Shown here: piece by piece, positions 53,591 through 63,352 of the stretch
Numbering within the stretch: the stretch's first letter is position 1
Layout of the letters: each line of letters begins with the position of its first letter
NCBI RefSeq assembly: GCF_000299335.2
Contig: NZ_CP004387.1
Coordinates: forward strand, 1,364,001 to 1,428,000
DNA: 64,000 nucleotides
Direction of reading: 5' to 3'
DNA from: Isoalcanivorax pacificus W11-5
Lineage (GTDB): Bacteria > Pseudomonadota > Gammaproteobacteria > Pseudomonadales > Alcanivoracaceae
Notes under the pieces: model-generated
Told to the model about the DNA's origin: nothing
Databases searched by the model: none
Seen by the model: only the letters and a program-made list of their open reading frames with translations
Program-made: the position numbers and the translations under genes

Positions 53591-54339
53591 ACTGGCGTGA
53601 CGGGGCCCCGGCGGTCGCCATATCGGTGTTGCTGCACGTGCTGATTGTCGGGCTGATGGTGTTTTCCTGGGCCGGCACACCGGAGCTGAGAAAGCCCAGG
53701 CCGGCACCGCCACATATTCAGGCGGTGGTGATGGAGCGACCGAAACCGGCAGCCGCACAACCGGCGCCGAGGCCACGTCCTGCGCCGCGACCGGCCCCAC
53801 GGCCCGAACCGGAAGCGCCGAAACCCGCTCCGAAACCGGCGCCGAAGCCGGCGGAGGTGCCGCGCCCGCAGCCGACGCCACAGCCTGAACCCAGGCCGGC
53901 GCCGAAACCGGAGCCGGCCCCCAGCTTTGAACAGCCCGACCTGGCTGAACTGCTGGCAGAAGAGGAAGTGATGCGCGCCGAACAGCGGGAAGCCGCCCGC
54001 GAGGAACAGACGGCGGCGCAGCAGAGTGACAGTGACAGCCTGGAAGCGGACCCGGAAACGTCAGAGTACATCGCGGCGATCCAGAGCACCGTGAGCCGTC
54101 GCTGGAGCCGTCCGCCGAGTGCGCGCAATGGTATGGAAGTAAAACTGGCCGTGCGCCTGGCACCGGGCGGTGATGTGCTCAATGTCACAGTGCAGCAATC
54201 CAGTGGCGATGCAGCACTGGACCGTACCGCCGTGGCTGCGGTCAAGAACGCGGGACGTCTACCCGTGCCGGAAGGCGCCGCGTTCGAAAAATTTCGTGAA
54301 TTCACCTTTTTGTTCCGGCCGGAGGATATGCGGTTGTGA
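53587..54339 (+). CDS. tolA: Tol-Pal system protein TolA
   Basis: A 250-residue protein with an N-terminal anchor ([20 protein letters not shown], about 11-30), a Pro/Ala/Lys/Glu-rich spacer (about 38-115) and a TonB-like C-terminal domain (about 155-250) with [20 protein letters not shown] and [20 protein letters not shown]. It is shorter than E. coli TolA because the helical domain II is replaced by the proline-rich linker. It bridges inner and outer membrane to Pal/TolB. Confidence 0.93.
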   Translation: MNWRDGAPAVAISVLLHVLIVGLMVFSWAGTPELRKPRPAPPHIQAVVMERPKPAAAQPAPRPRPAPRPAPRPEPEAPKPAPKPAPKPAEVPRPQPTPQPEPRPAPKPEPAPSFEQPDLAELLAEEEVMRAEQREAAREEQTAAQQSDSDSLEADPETSEYIAAIQSTVSRRWSRPPSARNGMEVKLAVRLAPGGDVLNVTVQQSSGDAALDRTAVAAVKNAGRLPVPEGAAFEKFREFTFLFRPEDMRL

Positions 54340-55628
54340 GAAAGTGGACCTTCATTTTGCTGCTGGGATGCCTGAATCTGGTGCACGCTTCGTTAGCCAA
54401 CGCCAATCTGGTGATCGAGATCACACAGGGCAGGGAAGACGCCGTGCCCATCGCCGTGGTGCCGTTCCAGGCCACCGGTGGGCAGCCCGACGAGGACATT
54501 GCGGCTATCGTGGCTGCCGATCTGCATCGCAGCGGCCAGTTCAGACCCTTGCCGACAGCGGATCTGCTGAGCCGTCCGTCCCGTGGCGAAGATGTGATCT
54601 GGCGCGATTTTCGTGTCATGAACACCGATTATGTCGTGCTCGGACGTGTGAATCGCCAGGCCGATGGCCTCTTTAAAGTGGAATACGAACTGCACGACGT
54701 GGCCCGTGGTGCCCGCCTGCTGGCAGCCAGCTACACGCCGGAGGCATCGCAACTGCGTGATGTGGCGCATTCGATTTCCGACCGCGTGTTCGAACAGCTT
54801 ACCGGTATCCAGGGTGCGTTCAGCACCAAGATCCTGTATGTGACCGTCGACCACGATGCCAGTTACCCGTTCCAGCTCCAGTACGCTGACGCCGACGGCC
54901 ACCGCACACAGACCATCCTGCGCAGCCGTGAACCGATCATGAGCCCGTCCTGGTCGCCGGATGGCAGCCGGGTGGCCTATGTCTCGTTCGAGGGCGACGG
55001 CCTGCCGAAAATCTATGTGCATGAACTGGCATCGTCGCAGCGACGGGTGGTGTCCAGTGAGCGCGGGATCAACGGTGCGCCGGCCTGGTCGCCGGACGGC
55101 ACGCGTCTTGCACTGACTCTCTCGCGTGACGGCAACCCGCAGATCTATACCCTGGACCTGCAGAGCGGGCAGCTCACCCGGCAGACCAACAGCCGTGCCA
55201 TCGACACCGAGCCGCGCTGGCTGCCGGACGGGCAATCGCTGATCTTTACTTCCAGTCGCAGTGGCGGCCCGCAAATCTACCGGCTTGATCTGCGCGACGG
55301 CAGCGTGCGCCGTCTGACCTTTGAAGGGAATTACAACGCCCGCCCGGATATTACGCCTGATGGCCGGCATCTGGTGTTCGTGCACCGCAGCAGCGGTCGC
55401 TTCCAGATCGGCGTTCAGGATTTGAAACGTGGCACATTCGATGTTGTCACGGGTACGAATATGGACGAGTCACCCAGTGTTGCGCCAAATGGAACTATGA
55501 TAATTTATGGCACGCAAGAGGGTGGCACTGGAGTCCTCGAGGCCGTATCCATCGATGGCAGGGTAAAGGTGAACCTGCCATCGAAGGAAGGGGAAGTCAG
55601 GGAGCCGGCGTGGTCGCCGTTCCTCTGA
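54336..55628 (+). CDS. tolB: Tol-Pal system beta-propeller protein TolB
   Basis: A 430-residue periplasmic protein. A signal peptide (about 1-23, LVHASLANA) precedes an N-terminal alpha/beta domain and a six-bladed WD40-like propeller with repeats such as [42 protein letters not shown] and PAWSPFL. The GTG start overlaps the tolA stop. It binds Pal and TolA. Confidence 0.96.
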   Translation: MRKWTFILLLGCLNLVHASLANANLVIEITQGREDAVPIAVVPFQATGGQPDEDIAAIVAADLHRSGQFRPLPTADLLSRPSRGEDVIWRDFRVMNTDYVVLGRVNRQADGLFKVEYELHDVARGARLLAASYTPEASQLRDVAHSISDRVFEQLTGIQGAFSTKILYVTVDHDASYPFQLQYADADGHRTQTILRSREPIMSPSWSPDGSRVAYVSFEGDGLPKIYVHELASSQRRVVSSERGINGAPAWSPDGTRLALTLSRDGNPQIYTLDLQSGQLTRQTNSRAIDTEPRWLPDGQSLIFTSSRSGGPQIYRLDLRDGSVRRLTFEGNYNARPDITPDGRHLVFVHRSSGRFQIGVQDLKRGTFDVVTGTNMDESPSVAPNGTMIIYGTQEGGTGVLEAVSIDGRVKVNLPSKEGEVREPAWSPFL

Positions 55629-55669
55629 AAAGGATCTAAATCTCACCGGAAACAACAGGAGTTTCTGTC

Positions 55670-56248
55670 ATGCGCGTCACTACCTTCAACAAATTGCTTG
55701 TGGCCTTGCTGGCCTCTGCCATGCTTGCCGCTTGCTCCAGTAAGCCCACCGAAGAAGACACTTACGAAACCACTCCGGAGCCGGTGGCCGAGCAGCCGTC
55801 CACCACTACCCCGGTAGTGCCGACCCGTCCGACCCGCCCGGACTACAGCAACATCCCGCTGACGGCGGAAAACTTCCACAACCATCCGTCTCACTACGAT
55901 GGCACCACCGATTCCCGCACCATCTACTTTGCGTTCGACCGCTCTGAAGTGCCGGCGGCTGCGTTTGACACCCTGCGTGCCCACGCCAGCCACCTGAAGA
56001 GCAACCGCAACGCCAAGGTGCGTCTGGAAGGTCACACCGACGAGCGCGGCACCCGTGAGTACAACGTTGCACTGTCCGAGCGTCGTGCCAAGGCGGTTGA
56101 GCAGTTCCTGCGCGTACAGGGCGTGTCTGCTTCCCAGCTCGAAACCGTGGCTTACGGTGAAGAGAAACCGGCTGCTCGCGGCTCCGACGAAATGTCCTGG
56201 GCCAAGAACCGTCGCGTGGAACTGAACTACACCTCTGGCCGTCCGTAA
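55670..56248 (+). CDS. pal: Peptidoglycan-associated lipoprotein Pal
   Basis: A 192-residue outer-membrane lipoprotein. The signal peptide ends in lipobox LAAC (Cys22-23 region), a Thr/Pro-rich tether follows, and the OmpA-like domain (about 80-190) carries [20 protein letters not shown], which binds diaminopimelate in peptidoglycan. It completes the tol-pal complex for outer-membrane invagination. Confidence 0.96.
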   Translation: MRVTTFNKLLVALLASAMLAACSSKPTEEDTYETTPEPVAEQPSTTTPVVPTRPTRPDYSNIPLTAENFHNHPSHYDGTTDSRTIYFAFDRSEVPAAAFDTLRAHASHLKSNRNAKVRLEGHTDERGTREYNVALSERRAKAVEQFLRVQGVSASQLETVAYGEEKPAARGSDEMSWAKNRRVELNYTSGRP

Positions 56249-56267
56249 GGTCATGAGGTCAGCCAGC

Positions 56268-57059
56268 ATGAAACGCCTGATGACAGGCCTTCTGCTTGGC
56301 GGTCTGGCGGGGACTGTGGCAGCACAGTCCTCCACCGGTCCGCTGACGGTTGAGGACCGCGTCTACCCGCGGCCTCAATCGTCGGCGGCGCCGGCCCGGC
56401 CCCAGGGGCAGGCACAGGGCGGCACTCCCGCCGTTCCGCAGGAAGGCGTGATGGTGCTGATGCAGCAGATGCAGCAGTACGAAGAAGAGTTGCAACGGCT
56501 GCAGGGCATGATCGAAGAACTGCGCCACGAGCTGGACAGCAGCCGTGAAGCGGAACGTGCCCGCTATGTCGACCTGGATACCCGGATCAATGCTCTGGCG
56601 GAAGCCTCGCTGGACAAAGCTCCCCAGGACGACGCACCGGCAGGTGATGGCAGTGGCAATGCCGCCGCCAGTAATGCCGAGAACGACCGCGCGGCCTATT
56701 CCGCCGCCCGTGAGAAGCTGCTGGCCCGTGATTTCCCGGCAGCAGGCAATGCCTTCGAGCAGTACCTCAAGGATTTCCCGCAGGGGCAGTTCCGTCCCTT
56801 CGCACATTTCTGGCTGGGCGAGATCTACCGTAGCCAGCCGAGCCCTGATCGCAACAAGGCGATGGAGCAGTTCCAGACCGTGGTGGACGACTACCCTGAC
56901 CACAGCCAGGTGCCCGCTGCGCTCTACAAACTGGCCACCTTGCAGGCAGAGTCCGGCGATACCACCCGCGCCCGTGTCACCCTCAACCGCATCATCAAGC
57001 AGTATGAGGGCACCTCCGAAGCACGGCTGGCACAGGGCATGCTTGACCAACTGAAGTGA
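56268..57059 (+). CDS. cpoB: Cell division coordinator CpoB (YbgF)
   Basis: A 263-residue periplasmic protein. A signal peptide (MKRLMTGLLLGGLAGTVAA) and an N-terminal coiled coil for trimerisation (about 65-105, MQQMQQYEEELQRLQGMIEE) precede three TPRs (about 140-260, AAGNAFEQYLKDFPQGQFRP, YRSQPSPDRNKAMEQFQTVV). It links Tol-Pal with peptidoglycan synthesis. ATG 56268 is preferred, with GAGG at 9 nt; ATG 56253 is in frame. Confidence 0.93.
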   Translation: MKRLMTGLLLGGLAGTVAAQSSTGPLTVEDRVYPRPQSSAAPARPQGQAQGGTPAVPQEGVMVLMQQMQQYEEELQRLQGMIEELRHELDSSREAERARYVDLDTRINALAEASLDKAPQDDAPAGDGSGNAAASNAENDRAAYSAAREKLLARDFPAAGNAFEQYLKDFPQGQFRPFAHFWLGEIYRSQPSPDRNKAMEQFQTVVDDYPDHSQVPAALYKLATLQAESGDTTRARVTLNRIIKQYEGTSEARLAQGMLDQLK

Positions 57060-57115
57060 CGTCCGCGCCCGGTATGCTAGAATCCCGGCCCCGTTGAGCA
57101 GCCGGCTGGCCCGTC

Positions 57116-57757
57116 GTGGAACTCCGCATCACCGAAATTTTTCACTCCCTGCAGGGCGAAGCCCGAAGTGTGGGGCGCCCGACCGTCTTCGTGCGCCTGA
57201 CCGGCTGCCCGCAGCGGTGCGTCTGGTGCGATACGGAATACGCTTTCCAGGGTGGGCAACGTCGCGATCTGGCGGACATCGTCGCGGAAGTGGGAAGCTA
57301 CGGCGCCGAATATGTCACCGTGACCGGTGGCGAGCCGTTGGCGCAGCCAAACTGCCTGCCCCTGCTGACACAGCTGTGTGACGCCGGCTTCCAGGTCAGT
57401 CTGGAAACCGGCGGCGCCATGGACATTGCCGGGGTGGACCCGCGGGTGTCCGTGGTAATGGATCTGAAAGCGCCGGACTCCGGCGAGATGCACAACAACC
57501 GGCTGGCCAATATCGCTCTGCTCAAAGCGGCGGACCAGGTCAAATTCGTGCTCGCCAGCCGCCGTGACTACGACTGGGCGCGCCTGCAACTGGACCAGCA
57601 CGCGCTGCCGGACAAAGTGGCAGATGTGCTGTTCTCACCTGTCTGGGGGCAACTGCCGCCGGAGCAGCTGGCCCAGTGGATACTGGAAGACCGGCTGCCC
57701 GTGCGTTTTCAGCTCCAGCTCCACAAGATTCTCTGGGCGGACGCCCGGGGCCGCTGA
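57116..57757 (+). CDS. queE: 7-carboxy-7-deazaguanine synthase QueE
   Basis: A 213-residue radical SAM enzyme converting CPH4 to CDG in queuosine synthesis. [22 protein letters not shown] leads to the cluster motif CPQRCVWC, and the SAM-binding VTGGEPL follows. The GTG start (VELRITEIF) gives the family N-terminus. Followed by queC, the next step of the pathway. Confidence 0.95.
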   Translation: MELRITEIFHSLQGEARSVGRPTVFVRLTGCPQRCVWCDTEYAFQGGQRRDLADIVAEVGSYGAEYVTVTGGEPLAQPNCLPLLTQLCDAGFQVSLETGGAMDIAGVDPRVSVVMDLKAPDSGEMHNNRLANIALLKAADQVKFVLASRRDYDWARLQLDQHALPDKVADVLFSPVWGQLPPEQLAQWILEDRLPVRFQLQLHKILWADARGR

Positions 57758-57782
57758 GGCGGCTGGATCACCATCTGAACCA

Positions 57783-57811
57783 AGGTCATGCGAACAGAGG
57801 TCATGCGAACA
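57783..57811 (+). repeat. Short tandem direct repeat between queE and queC
   Basis: AGGTCATGCGAACA occurs twice in a row (57783-57797 with an added G, and 57798-57811). It lies in the 65-bp gap, 12 bp before the queC ATG. It may be a slippage duplication, or it may affect queC translation, since both copies contain an ATG. Confidence 0.6.
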
Positions 57812-57822
57812 AGGGTGACGCG

Positions 57823-58506
57823 ATGAAAAAAGCAGTCGTATTGCTGTCCGGTGGGCTGGATTCCGCCACCTGCCTGGCGATGGGCCAGGAGGCTGGCTAT
57901 CAATGCCATACGCTGGCGTTCGACTACGGCCAGCGTCACCGCGCCGAACTGGTGGCGGCCGAGCGGGTGTCACGCTACCACGGCGCGGCCAGCCACCGGG
58001 TCATCCGGCTGGACCTGGGCACCATTGGTGGCTCGGCGCTGACCGACACCGCCCTGGCGGTGCCGGAGGAAGAGAGCGAGGGCATCCCGATCACCTACGT
58101 GCCGGCGCGTAACACCGTGTTCCTGTCGCTGGCCCTGGGGCTGGCCGAGGTGCTGGAGGCAGATGCCATCTATATCGGCGTCAATGCGGTGGATTACTCC
58201 GGTTACCCCGATTGCCGCCCGGCGTTTATCGACGCCTTCCGTGCGCTGGCAACAGTGGCCACCAAGGCGGGCGTGGAGGGCCATGCGCCGTCCATCCAGA
58301 CCCCGCTGCTGACCCTGAGCAAGGGCGACATCATCCGTGCCGGCACCGCGCTGGGCGTGGATTACAGCCTGACGGTGTCCTGCTACCAGGCGGATGACGA
58401 CGGCCAGGCCTGCGGCCGTTGTGACAGTTGCCGGCTGCGTCGCGCGGGCTTTGCCGCCGCCGGTGTGGTGGATCCAACCCGCTATGCGGGGGCCATGCCG
58501 AAATAA
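57823..58506 (+). CDS. queC: 7-cyano-7-deazaguanine synthase QueC
   Basis: A 227-residue PP-loop ATPase converting CDG to preQ0. The PP-loop [12 protein letters not shown] is near the N-terminus, [18 protein letters not shown] is in the middle, and the zinc site SCYQ...[10 protein letters not shown] is near the end. ATG 57823 follows AAGGGTG. The pathway continues with QueF/Tgt elsewhere. Confidence 0.96.
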   Translation: MKKAVVLLSGGLDSATCLAMGQEAGYQCHTLAFDYGQRHRAELVAAERVSRYHGAASHRVIRLDLGTIGGSALTDTALAVPEEESEGIPITYVPARNTVFLSLALGLAEVLEADAIYIGVNAVDYSGYPDCRPAFIDAFRALATVATKAGVEGHAPSIQTPLLTLSKGDIIRAGTALGVDYSLTVSCYQADDDGQACGRCDSCRLRRAGFAAAGVVDPTRYAGAMPK

Positions 58507-58522
58507 AAATTGCACATTGCCC

Positions 58523-58550
58523 TTGTCAGAGCGGAAAAAATTAGTATCAT
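58523..58550 (+). promoter_or_regulatory. Promoter of the tRNA-Lys gene
   Basis: -35 TTGTCA (58523-58528) and -10 TATCAT (58545-58550), spacing 16 bp, 17 bp before the mature tRNA start. Confidence 0.7.
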
Positions 58551-58566
58551 TTGCGCCTCTTCGAGC

Positions 58567-58641
58567 GGGCCGTTAGCTCAGCGGTAGAGCAGTTGGCTTT
58601 TAACCAATTGGTCGATGGTTCGAATCCATCACGGCCCACCA
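58567..58641 (+). tRNA. tRNA-Lys (anticodon TTT)
   Basis: Cloverleaf with acceptor GGGCCGT/ACGGCCC, D-arm AGCTCAGCGGTAGAGC, anticodon arm centred on CTTTTAA with anticodon TTT, T-arm GGTTCGAATCC, and an encoded CCA end. Confidence 0.97.
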
Positions 58642-58652
58642 CTTCTTCAAGC

Positions 58653-58688
58653 AAAAACGCCCTGGCAACCTGTTGCCGGGGCGTTTTT
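58653..58688 (+). terminator. Rho-independent terminator of tRNA-Lys
   Basis: AAAAACGCCC...GGCAAC pairs with GTTGCC...GGGCGTTTTT, a long stem ending in TTTTTG, 12 bp after the tRNA. Confidence 0.9.
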
Positions 58689-58786
58689 GTTTGTGCCGGC
58701 CACGTCATCTTCACTCTGCGCTCACCGCCTTGTACAGAAAATCCCGGTTGTACAGGCGATCATCCAGCCCAGTGAGGAGCCGAGAC

Positions 58787-59725
58787 GTGACACCCCCGAC
58801 CGTAGGTATCAGTGCCTGCCTGACTGGCGCCCCCGTGCGTCACGATGGCGGGCATCGCCATGCGCGTTTCTGCACTGGTGCACTGGCGCGGTTCGTTACA
58901 CTGAGCCCCCTGTGCCCGGAAGTGGGTGCTGGCCTGGGTGTACCGCGTCCGACGATGCAGCTGCGGCGACAGCGGGATGAAGTGCGTCTGGTGGCGCGTC
59001 GTTCCGGCACGGACCATACCGGCGCGCTTCAGGCGTGGAGCGCGAGTGTCATGCCGACGCTGGCAACACTGTCGGGTTTTATCCTGATGGGCAAGTCACC
59101 CAGTTGCGGCATGACGCGTGTGCGTTGCTACGACGAACACGGCACACTGCGTGGCCTATCGGAACAAGGGCTGTTCGCGCAGGCACTGCAACGGCATTTT
59201 CCCTTGTTGCCGGTGGAAGAGGCGGGGCGTCTGAACGATCCGGTGCTGCGTGAAAATTTTATCGCGCGGGTATTTGTCTATCATGACTGGCAACAGTCAC
59301 AGCCGCTGACGCCGGCCGCGCTGATTGCCTTTCATACGCGCCACAAACTGCAATTGCTGGCCCACTCGCAACATGCCTATCGAACACTCGGCGCACTGTT
59401 GGGCAATCTGCGTGCACGCCCGCTGGAGATGCTTGCCGGGGATTATATCCAGGGCCTGATGGCGGCGCTGGCCACGCCGGCACGGCGCGGTGCACACGTC
59501 AATGTGTTGCAGCACATCGCCGGTTATTTTCGTGGCCGCATCAGTGCCGATGAACGGCTGGCGATGCAGGAGCAGATCGACGCCTATCTGCGTGGCGAAG
59601 TGCCGTTGGTTGTGCCGGTCACGCTGTTGCGGCAGTGGTTGCGTCGCGCGCCGGACCGTTACCTGGCGGAGCAGGCCTACCTGCAGCCTTACCCTGATGC
59701 CCTGGGCCTGAGGAACAGCCTGTGA
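58787..59725 (+). CDS. DUF523 and DUF1722 domain protein (YbgA-like fusion)
   Basis: A 312-residue fusion. The N-terminal DUF523 (1-150) has GISACLTGAPVRHDGGHR, the CPEVGAGLGVPRP block and a SPSCG motif (FILMGKSPSCGMTRV) with conserved cysteines. The C-terminal DUF1722/YbgA domain (about 175-300) has FHTRHKLQLLAHSQHAYRTL. The GTG start follows GAGGAG at 8 nt. YbgA/DUF1722 genes are regularly next to photolyase genes, as here. Molecular function is unknown. It overlaps the MerR gene by 4 bases. Confidence 0.88.
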   Translation: MTPPTVGISACLTGAPVRHDGGHRHARFCTGALARFVTLSPLCPEVGAGLGVPRPTMQLRRQRDEVRLVARRSGTDHTGALQAWSASVMPTLATLSGFILMGKSPSCGMTRVRCYDEHGTLRGLSEQGLFAQALQRHFPLLPVEEAGRLNDPVLRENFIARVFVYHDWQQSQPLTPAALIAFHTRHKLQLLAHSQHAYRTLGALLGNLRARPLEMLAGDYIQGLMAALATPARRGAHVNVLQHIAGYFRGRISADERLAMQEQIDAYLRGEVPLVVPVTLLRQWLRRAPDRYLAEQAYLQPYPDALGLRNSL

Positions 59726-60630
59726 ACCGTCCGTTGCCCGCTGCCGCCCAGGCAAGTGTGTCGATCAGCCGTCTGAGTGAACTGACCGGCGTGAACCCGG
59801 TGACGCTGCGTGCGTGGGAGCGTCGTTACGGCCTGTTGCGCCCACAGCGCACTGACAAAGGCCACCGGCTTTACAGCGAGGAAGATGTGCAGCGCGTGCA
59901 CCACATCCTCGACTGGTTGCACAAGGGCGTCGCCATCAGCCGCGTGCGGCCATTGCTGGCCGGTGATGCCGGGGCGCAGGTCGACGCAGACTGGCAGGCG
60001 TTGCTGGCGCCCGCCATCACGGCGCTGACACACATGGACCCGCGCCGGCTGGAGCAGCACTTCAACCGGGTGGCCGCCGAGTATCCGCTGGAGCAAGTGG
60101 TGACCTGCTGGATCACGCCGCTGATGACCCATGCCCGGTTGCACATGCCGGCCGAGCCGGGTGCCGCGGGCATGCTGCACGGTTTTCTCCGCGCCCGGCT
60201 CGGTATTCGCCAGTGGCAGGCTGCGCGGCGGGGCGGTCGCGCGGCACGTGTGCTGGTGATGCCATGGGGCAGCGATGATGATCTGGAGGCGCTGATGCAG
60301 ACCGCAATACTGCTGGAGAACGGCATCCCTGCATTGTCTCTGCCGGCGCTGCCGGAAGGCGAGCAGGTGCGCCTGCTGGCGGCGCAGGCGAGCGTGCGCG
60401 CGTTATTGCTGGTGTTGTCACCGGGCCTGACCCGAACCGCTTTGCGCCGGCGCCTGGGGGCCGCGCCACGGCATCTGCGTGTGCCGCTGTATGTCTGCGG
60501 TGATGCGGTGCCGTTGCTGGCGCCACTGCCGGAAGGTGTGCAGGCCGTGTCCGGCGACTACGGCGAGACGGCGCGGGCGTTGCAAGGGCTGCTGCCTGCT
60601 GCGACGGCGCACGGGGAGGGCAACCGATGA
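59722..60630 (+). CDS. MerR family transcriptional regulator
   Basis: A 302-residue regulator with an N-terminal MerR HTH (about 13-80: ISRLSELTGVNPVTLRAWER, YGLLRPQRTDKGHRLYSEED). The long C-terminal domain has the size and place of a CarH/LitR-type cobalamin sensor. However, I do not see the full B12 signature (E/D-x-H with later SxL/GG), so light sensing through B12 is uncertain. It sits inside a photolyase operon, so light or UV control is plausible. The GTG start overlaps the previous stop. Confidence 0.85.
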   Translation: MNRPLPAAAQASVSISRLSELTGVNPVTLRAWERRYGLLRPQRTDKGHRLYSEEDVQRVHHILDWLHKGVAISRVRPLLAGDAGAQVDADWQALLAPAITALTHMDPRRLEQHFNRVAAEYPLEQVVTCWITPLMTHARLHMPAEPGAAGMLHGFLRARLGIRQWQAARRGGRAARVLVMPWGSDDDLEALMQTAILLENGIPALSLPALPEGEQVRLLAAQASVRALLLVLSPGLTRTALRRRLGAAPRHLRVPLYVCGDAVPLLAPLPEGVQAVSGDYGETARALQGLLPAATAHGEGNR

Positions 60631-62093
60631 CGGCGCTGGTCTGGTATCGCAATGATCTGCGGGTGCACGATCACCAGGCGCTGGCGGCAGCGGTGTCCAG
60701 CGGGCTGCCGGTGCGGGCGCTGTATCTGCTTTGTCCCGGGCAGTGGGAGGCGCATCAGGTGGCGCCGTTGCGGCGCTGGTATGTGCTGTCCTCGCTGCGG
60801 GAACTGGGCCAGGCGCTGGCTGCGCTGGGCATCGTGCTGGATGTGATCGACTGTGGTGATTTTGCCGGCGTACCGCAGGCGCTGGCCGATTACTGCCGGC
60901 GCCATCAGGTCAGCCAGCTGTTCTGCACACGGGAATACCCGCTCAACGAACTGCGCCGTGACCGTGCCGTGGCCGATGTGCTGGGTGGCCTGGGCATCGC
61001 ATTGCAGGGGTTCGATGACAGTGTGCTGGTGCCGCCGCGGGCGCTGAAAACGGGGCAGGGCACGCCCTACACGGTCTTCACGCCTTACCGTCGCCGTTGG
61101 CAGCATTATCTGGACGAGCATCCGCCGGCCCCGCCAGCGCGACCACGCAAGCGCGAGGCGGTGGCATTCCGGGATGATAACAGTCTGCGCAAGGCACTGG
61201 CTGCGCTGGATGTCCCGGCCTCGCTGCAGGCGCACTGGCAGCCGGGCGAAGCTGCTGCGCGGCGGCGATTGCAGGGCTTCGTGCGCGAAGGGCTGGCCGG
61301 TTACAAGGCTCAACGCGATTTTCCCGCGCAAGCGGGCACCAGCCTGTTGTCGGTCGCATTGTCCGCCGGCACGTTGAGCGTGCAGCGCTGCTATCTGATG
61401 GCACGGGAAGCGATGGCGCGCGAGGCTGACACGGAAGAAGGGGCCCTGGTCTGGATTGGTGAACTGGCCTGGCGCGACTTTTACCGGCAGATCATGGCGA
61501 ATTTTCCTCACCTGGCCTGGGGGGCGCCGTTTCGCGAAGAGACAAAGTGGCTGCAGTGGCAGCGTGATGAACAATGCTTCCAGGCATGGTGCGAAGGGCG
61601 CACCGGATATCCTCTGGTGGATGCCGCCATGCGTCAGCTCAACCAGACCGGCTGGATGCATAACCGGCTGCGGATGGTCACCGCGATGTTCCTGACCAAG
61701 CACCTGTTCATCGACTGGCGCTGGGGCGAGGCGTACTTCATGCGGCAGTTGCTGGACGGAGATTTCGCTGCCAACAACGGCGGCTGGCAATGGAGTGCAT
61801 CGACCGGCACGGATGCGGCGCCGTACTTCCGTGTGTTCAGCCCGATACGGCAGAGCGAACGGTTTGATCCGGATGGCGTGTTCATCAAGCAGTATGTACC
61901 AGAATTGCACGGGCTGACCGGCAAGGCGCTGCACCAGCCCTGGCTGGCACCGATGCTGGCGCCGGACTATCCGTCACCGATTGTCCAGCATGAGGGGGTA
62001 CGGGAGCGCGTAACGGCCGCGTTCCAGCAGGCCCGCGACATTGGCGGCTCAACCGGGATCGTCGAAGCCGTGAAAAACAGGAACTGTATATGA
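60627..62093 (+). CDS. phrB: Deoxyribodipyrimidine photolyase (CPD photolyase)
   Basis: A 488-residue light-dependent repair enzyme. The N-terminal antenna domain (LVWYRNDLRVHDHQAL) precedes the FAD-binding helical domain with WIGELAWRDFYRQIM, CEGRTGYPLVDAAMRQL, TGWMHNRLRMVTAMFLTKHL and WQWSASTGTDAAPYFRVFSP. These are the class I CPD photolyase motifs. It overlaps its neighbours by four bases on both sides. Confidence 0.96.
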   Translation: MTALVWYRNDLRVHDHQALAAAVSSGLPVRALYLLCPGQWEAHQVAPLRRWYVLSSLRELGQALAALGIVLDVIDCGDFAGVPQALADYCRRHQVSQLFCTREYPLNELRRDRAVADVLGGLGIALQGFDDSVLVPPRALKTGQGTPYTVFTPYRRRWQHYLDEHPPAPPARPRKREAVAFRDDNSLRKALAALDVPASLQAHWQPGEAAARRRLQGFVREGLAGYKAQRDFPAQAGTSLLSVALSAGTLSVQRCYLMAREAMAREADTEEGALVWIGELAWRDFYRQIMANFPHLAWGAPFREETKWLQWQRDEQCFQAWCEGRTGYPLVDAAMRQLNQTGWMHNRLRMVTAMFLTKHLFIDWRWGEAYFMRQLLDGDFAANNGGWQWSASTGTDAAPYFRVFSPIRQSERFDPDGVFIKQYVPELHGLTGKALHQPWLAPMLAPDYPSPIVQHEGVRERVTAAFQQARDIGGSTGIVEAVKNRNCI

Positions 62094-63352
62094 GCCGACG
62101 TATTGCCGTAATTGGTGCCGGTATCAGCGGCCTGACCGCTGCCTGGCTGCTGGGCCGCCGCCATGCTGTGACGTTGTTCGAAGCGGCACCTGTGCTCGGC
62201 GGCCACACCTGCACCGTGCCGGTGTCGCGTGACCACGGTGAGTACCGCATCGACGTGGGGTTTATTGTCTTCAATAACCGGACCTATCCTCATTTCAACA
62301 CGCTGCTGTCGCAGATCGGTGTCGGCCGCCAGGCGGCGTCGATGGGCTTTGCGGTGAGCTGCCCGCACACCGGGGTGGAATATTCCGGCGCGGGTCTCAA
62401 GGGGGTATTCGCTCAGCGGCGTAACCTGGTATCTCCGGCGCACTGGCGCATGCTGCGCGATATCCTGCGTTTCAACCGAGAAGCGCCGGCGCTGCTCCAC
62501 GATGAAGCGGGCGAATTGCCGTTGGGTGAATACCTGCGCCGCGCCGGCTACGGTGAACGGTTCATGACGCACTATATCCTGCCCATGGGCGGTGCCATCT
62601 GGTCGTGCAGCGAGCAGACCATGGCGGATTTTCCGGCGAAGTTCTTTATCCGTTTTTTCGAGAACCACGGCCTGCTGAGTCTTCGCAACCGGCCGCAATG
62701 GTATGTGGTGCCCGGTGGTTCTGCCCGTTATCTGGATGCGCTGGTGCCGCAGATCCGGGCCGACATTCGCACAGACAGCCCTGTGCTGGCGGTGCGGCGG
62801 GAAACGCAGGGGATAATCGTCAGCACGGCGGCCTGCGGCAATGAACACTTTGACGAGGTGGTGCTGGCCTGCCACAGCGACCAGGCGCTGGCGTTGCTGC
62901 AGGACGCGGACGCGGACGAGCAGCAATGTCTGGCAGACATTCCCTACCAGGAAAATGATGTGGTGCTGCATACCGATACCCGTCTGCTGCCGCGCCGCCG
63001 CGCGGTCTGGTCAAGCTGGAATGCGCTGTTGCCTGAAGGCGGCACGCGGCCAGATGGCGCGCCGATCCAGGTCACCTACAACATGAATATCCTGCAGGGC
63101 ATCCAGGCCCCGGAAACCTTCTGTGTCACGCTCAATGCCACGGACCGGATTGCACCGGACAAGGTCATCAGCCGGCACCGTTTTTTTCACCCCGTGTTCA
63201 CCACGCGCGGCCTAGCGTCGAGACAGAAAATCGGTGAGATCAACGGTCGCCGCCACACCTGGTTCTGTGGAGCCTGGTGCAGGAACGGCTTTCATGAGGA
63301 TGGCGTCGTGTCTGCACTGCGTGTCGCCGAGGCCTTCGGAGAAAAGCTGTGA
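62090..63352 (+). CDS. NAD(P)/FAD-dependent oxidoreductase
   Basis: A 420-residue flavoprotein of the amine oxidase/desaturase-like fold. The N-terminal Rossmann motif IGAGISGLTAAWLLGRRH is followed by LGGHTCTV. GFIVFNNRTYPHFNTLL and HGLLSLRNRPQWYVVPGGSA are typical of the family found in photolyase-DUF1365-cyclopropane-synthase clusters. The C-terminal motif is RHTWFCGAWCRNGFHEDGVVSALRVAE. The substrate is probably a lipid. It overlaps phrB and the DUF1365 gene. Confidence 0.88.
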   Translation: MSRRIAVIGAGISGLTAAWLLGRRHAVTLFEAAPVLGGHTCTVPVSRDHGEYRIDVGFIVFNNRTYPHFNTLLSQIGVGRQAASMGFAVSCPHTGVEYSGAGLKGVFAQRRNLVSPAHWRMLRDILRFNREAPALLHDEAGELPLGEYLRRAGYGERFMTHYILPMGGAIWSCSEQTMADFPAKFFIRFFENHGLLSLRNRPQWYVVPGGSARYLDALVPQIRADIRTDSPVLAVRRETQGIIVSTAACGNEHFDEVVLACHSDQALALLQDADADEQQCLADIPYQENDVVLHTDTRLLPRRRAVWSSWNALLPEGGTRPDGAPIQVTYNMNILQGIQAPETFCVTLNATDRIAPDKVISRHRFFHPVFTTRGLASRQKIGEINGRRHTWFCGAWCRNGFHEDGVVSALRVAEAFGEKL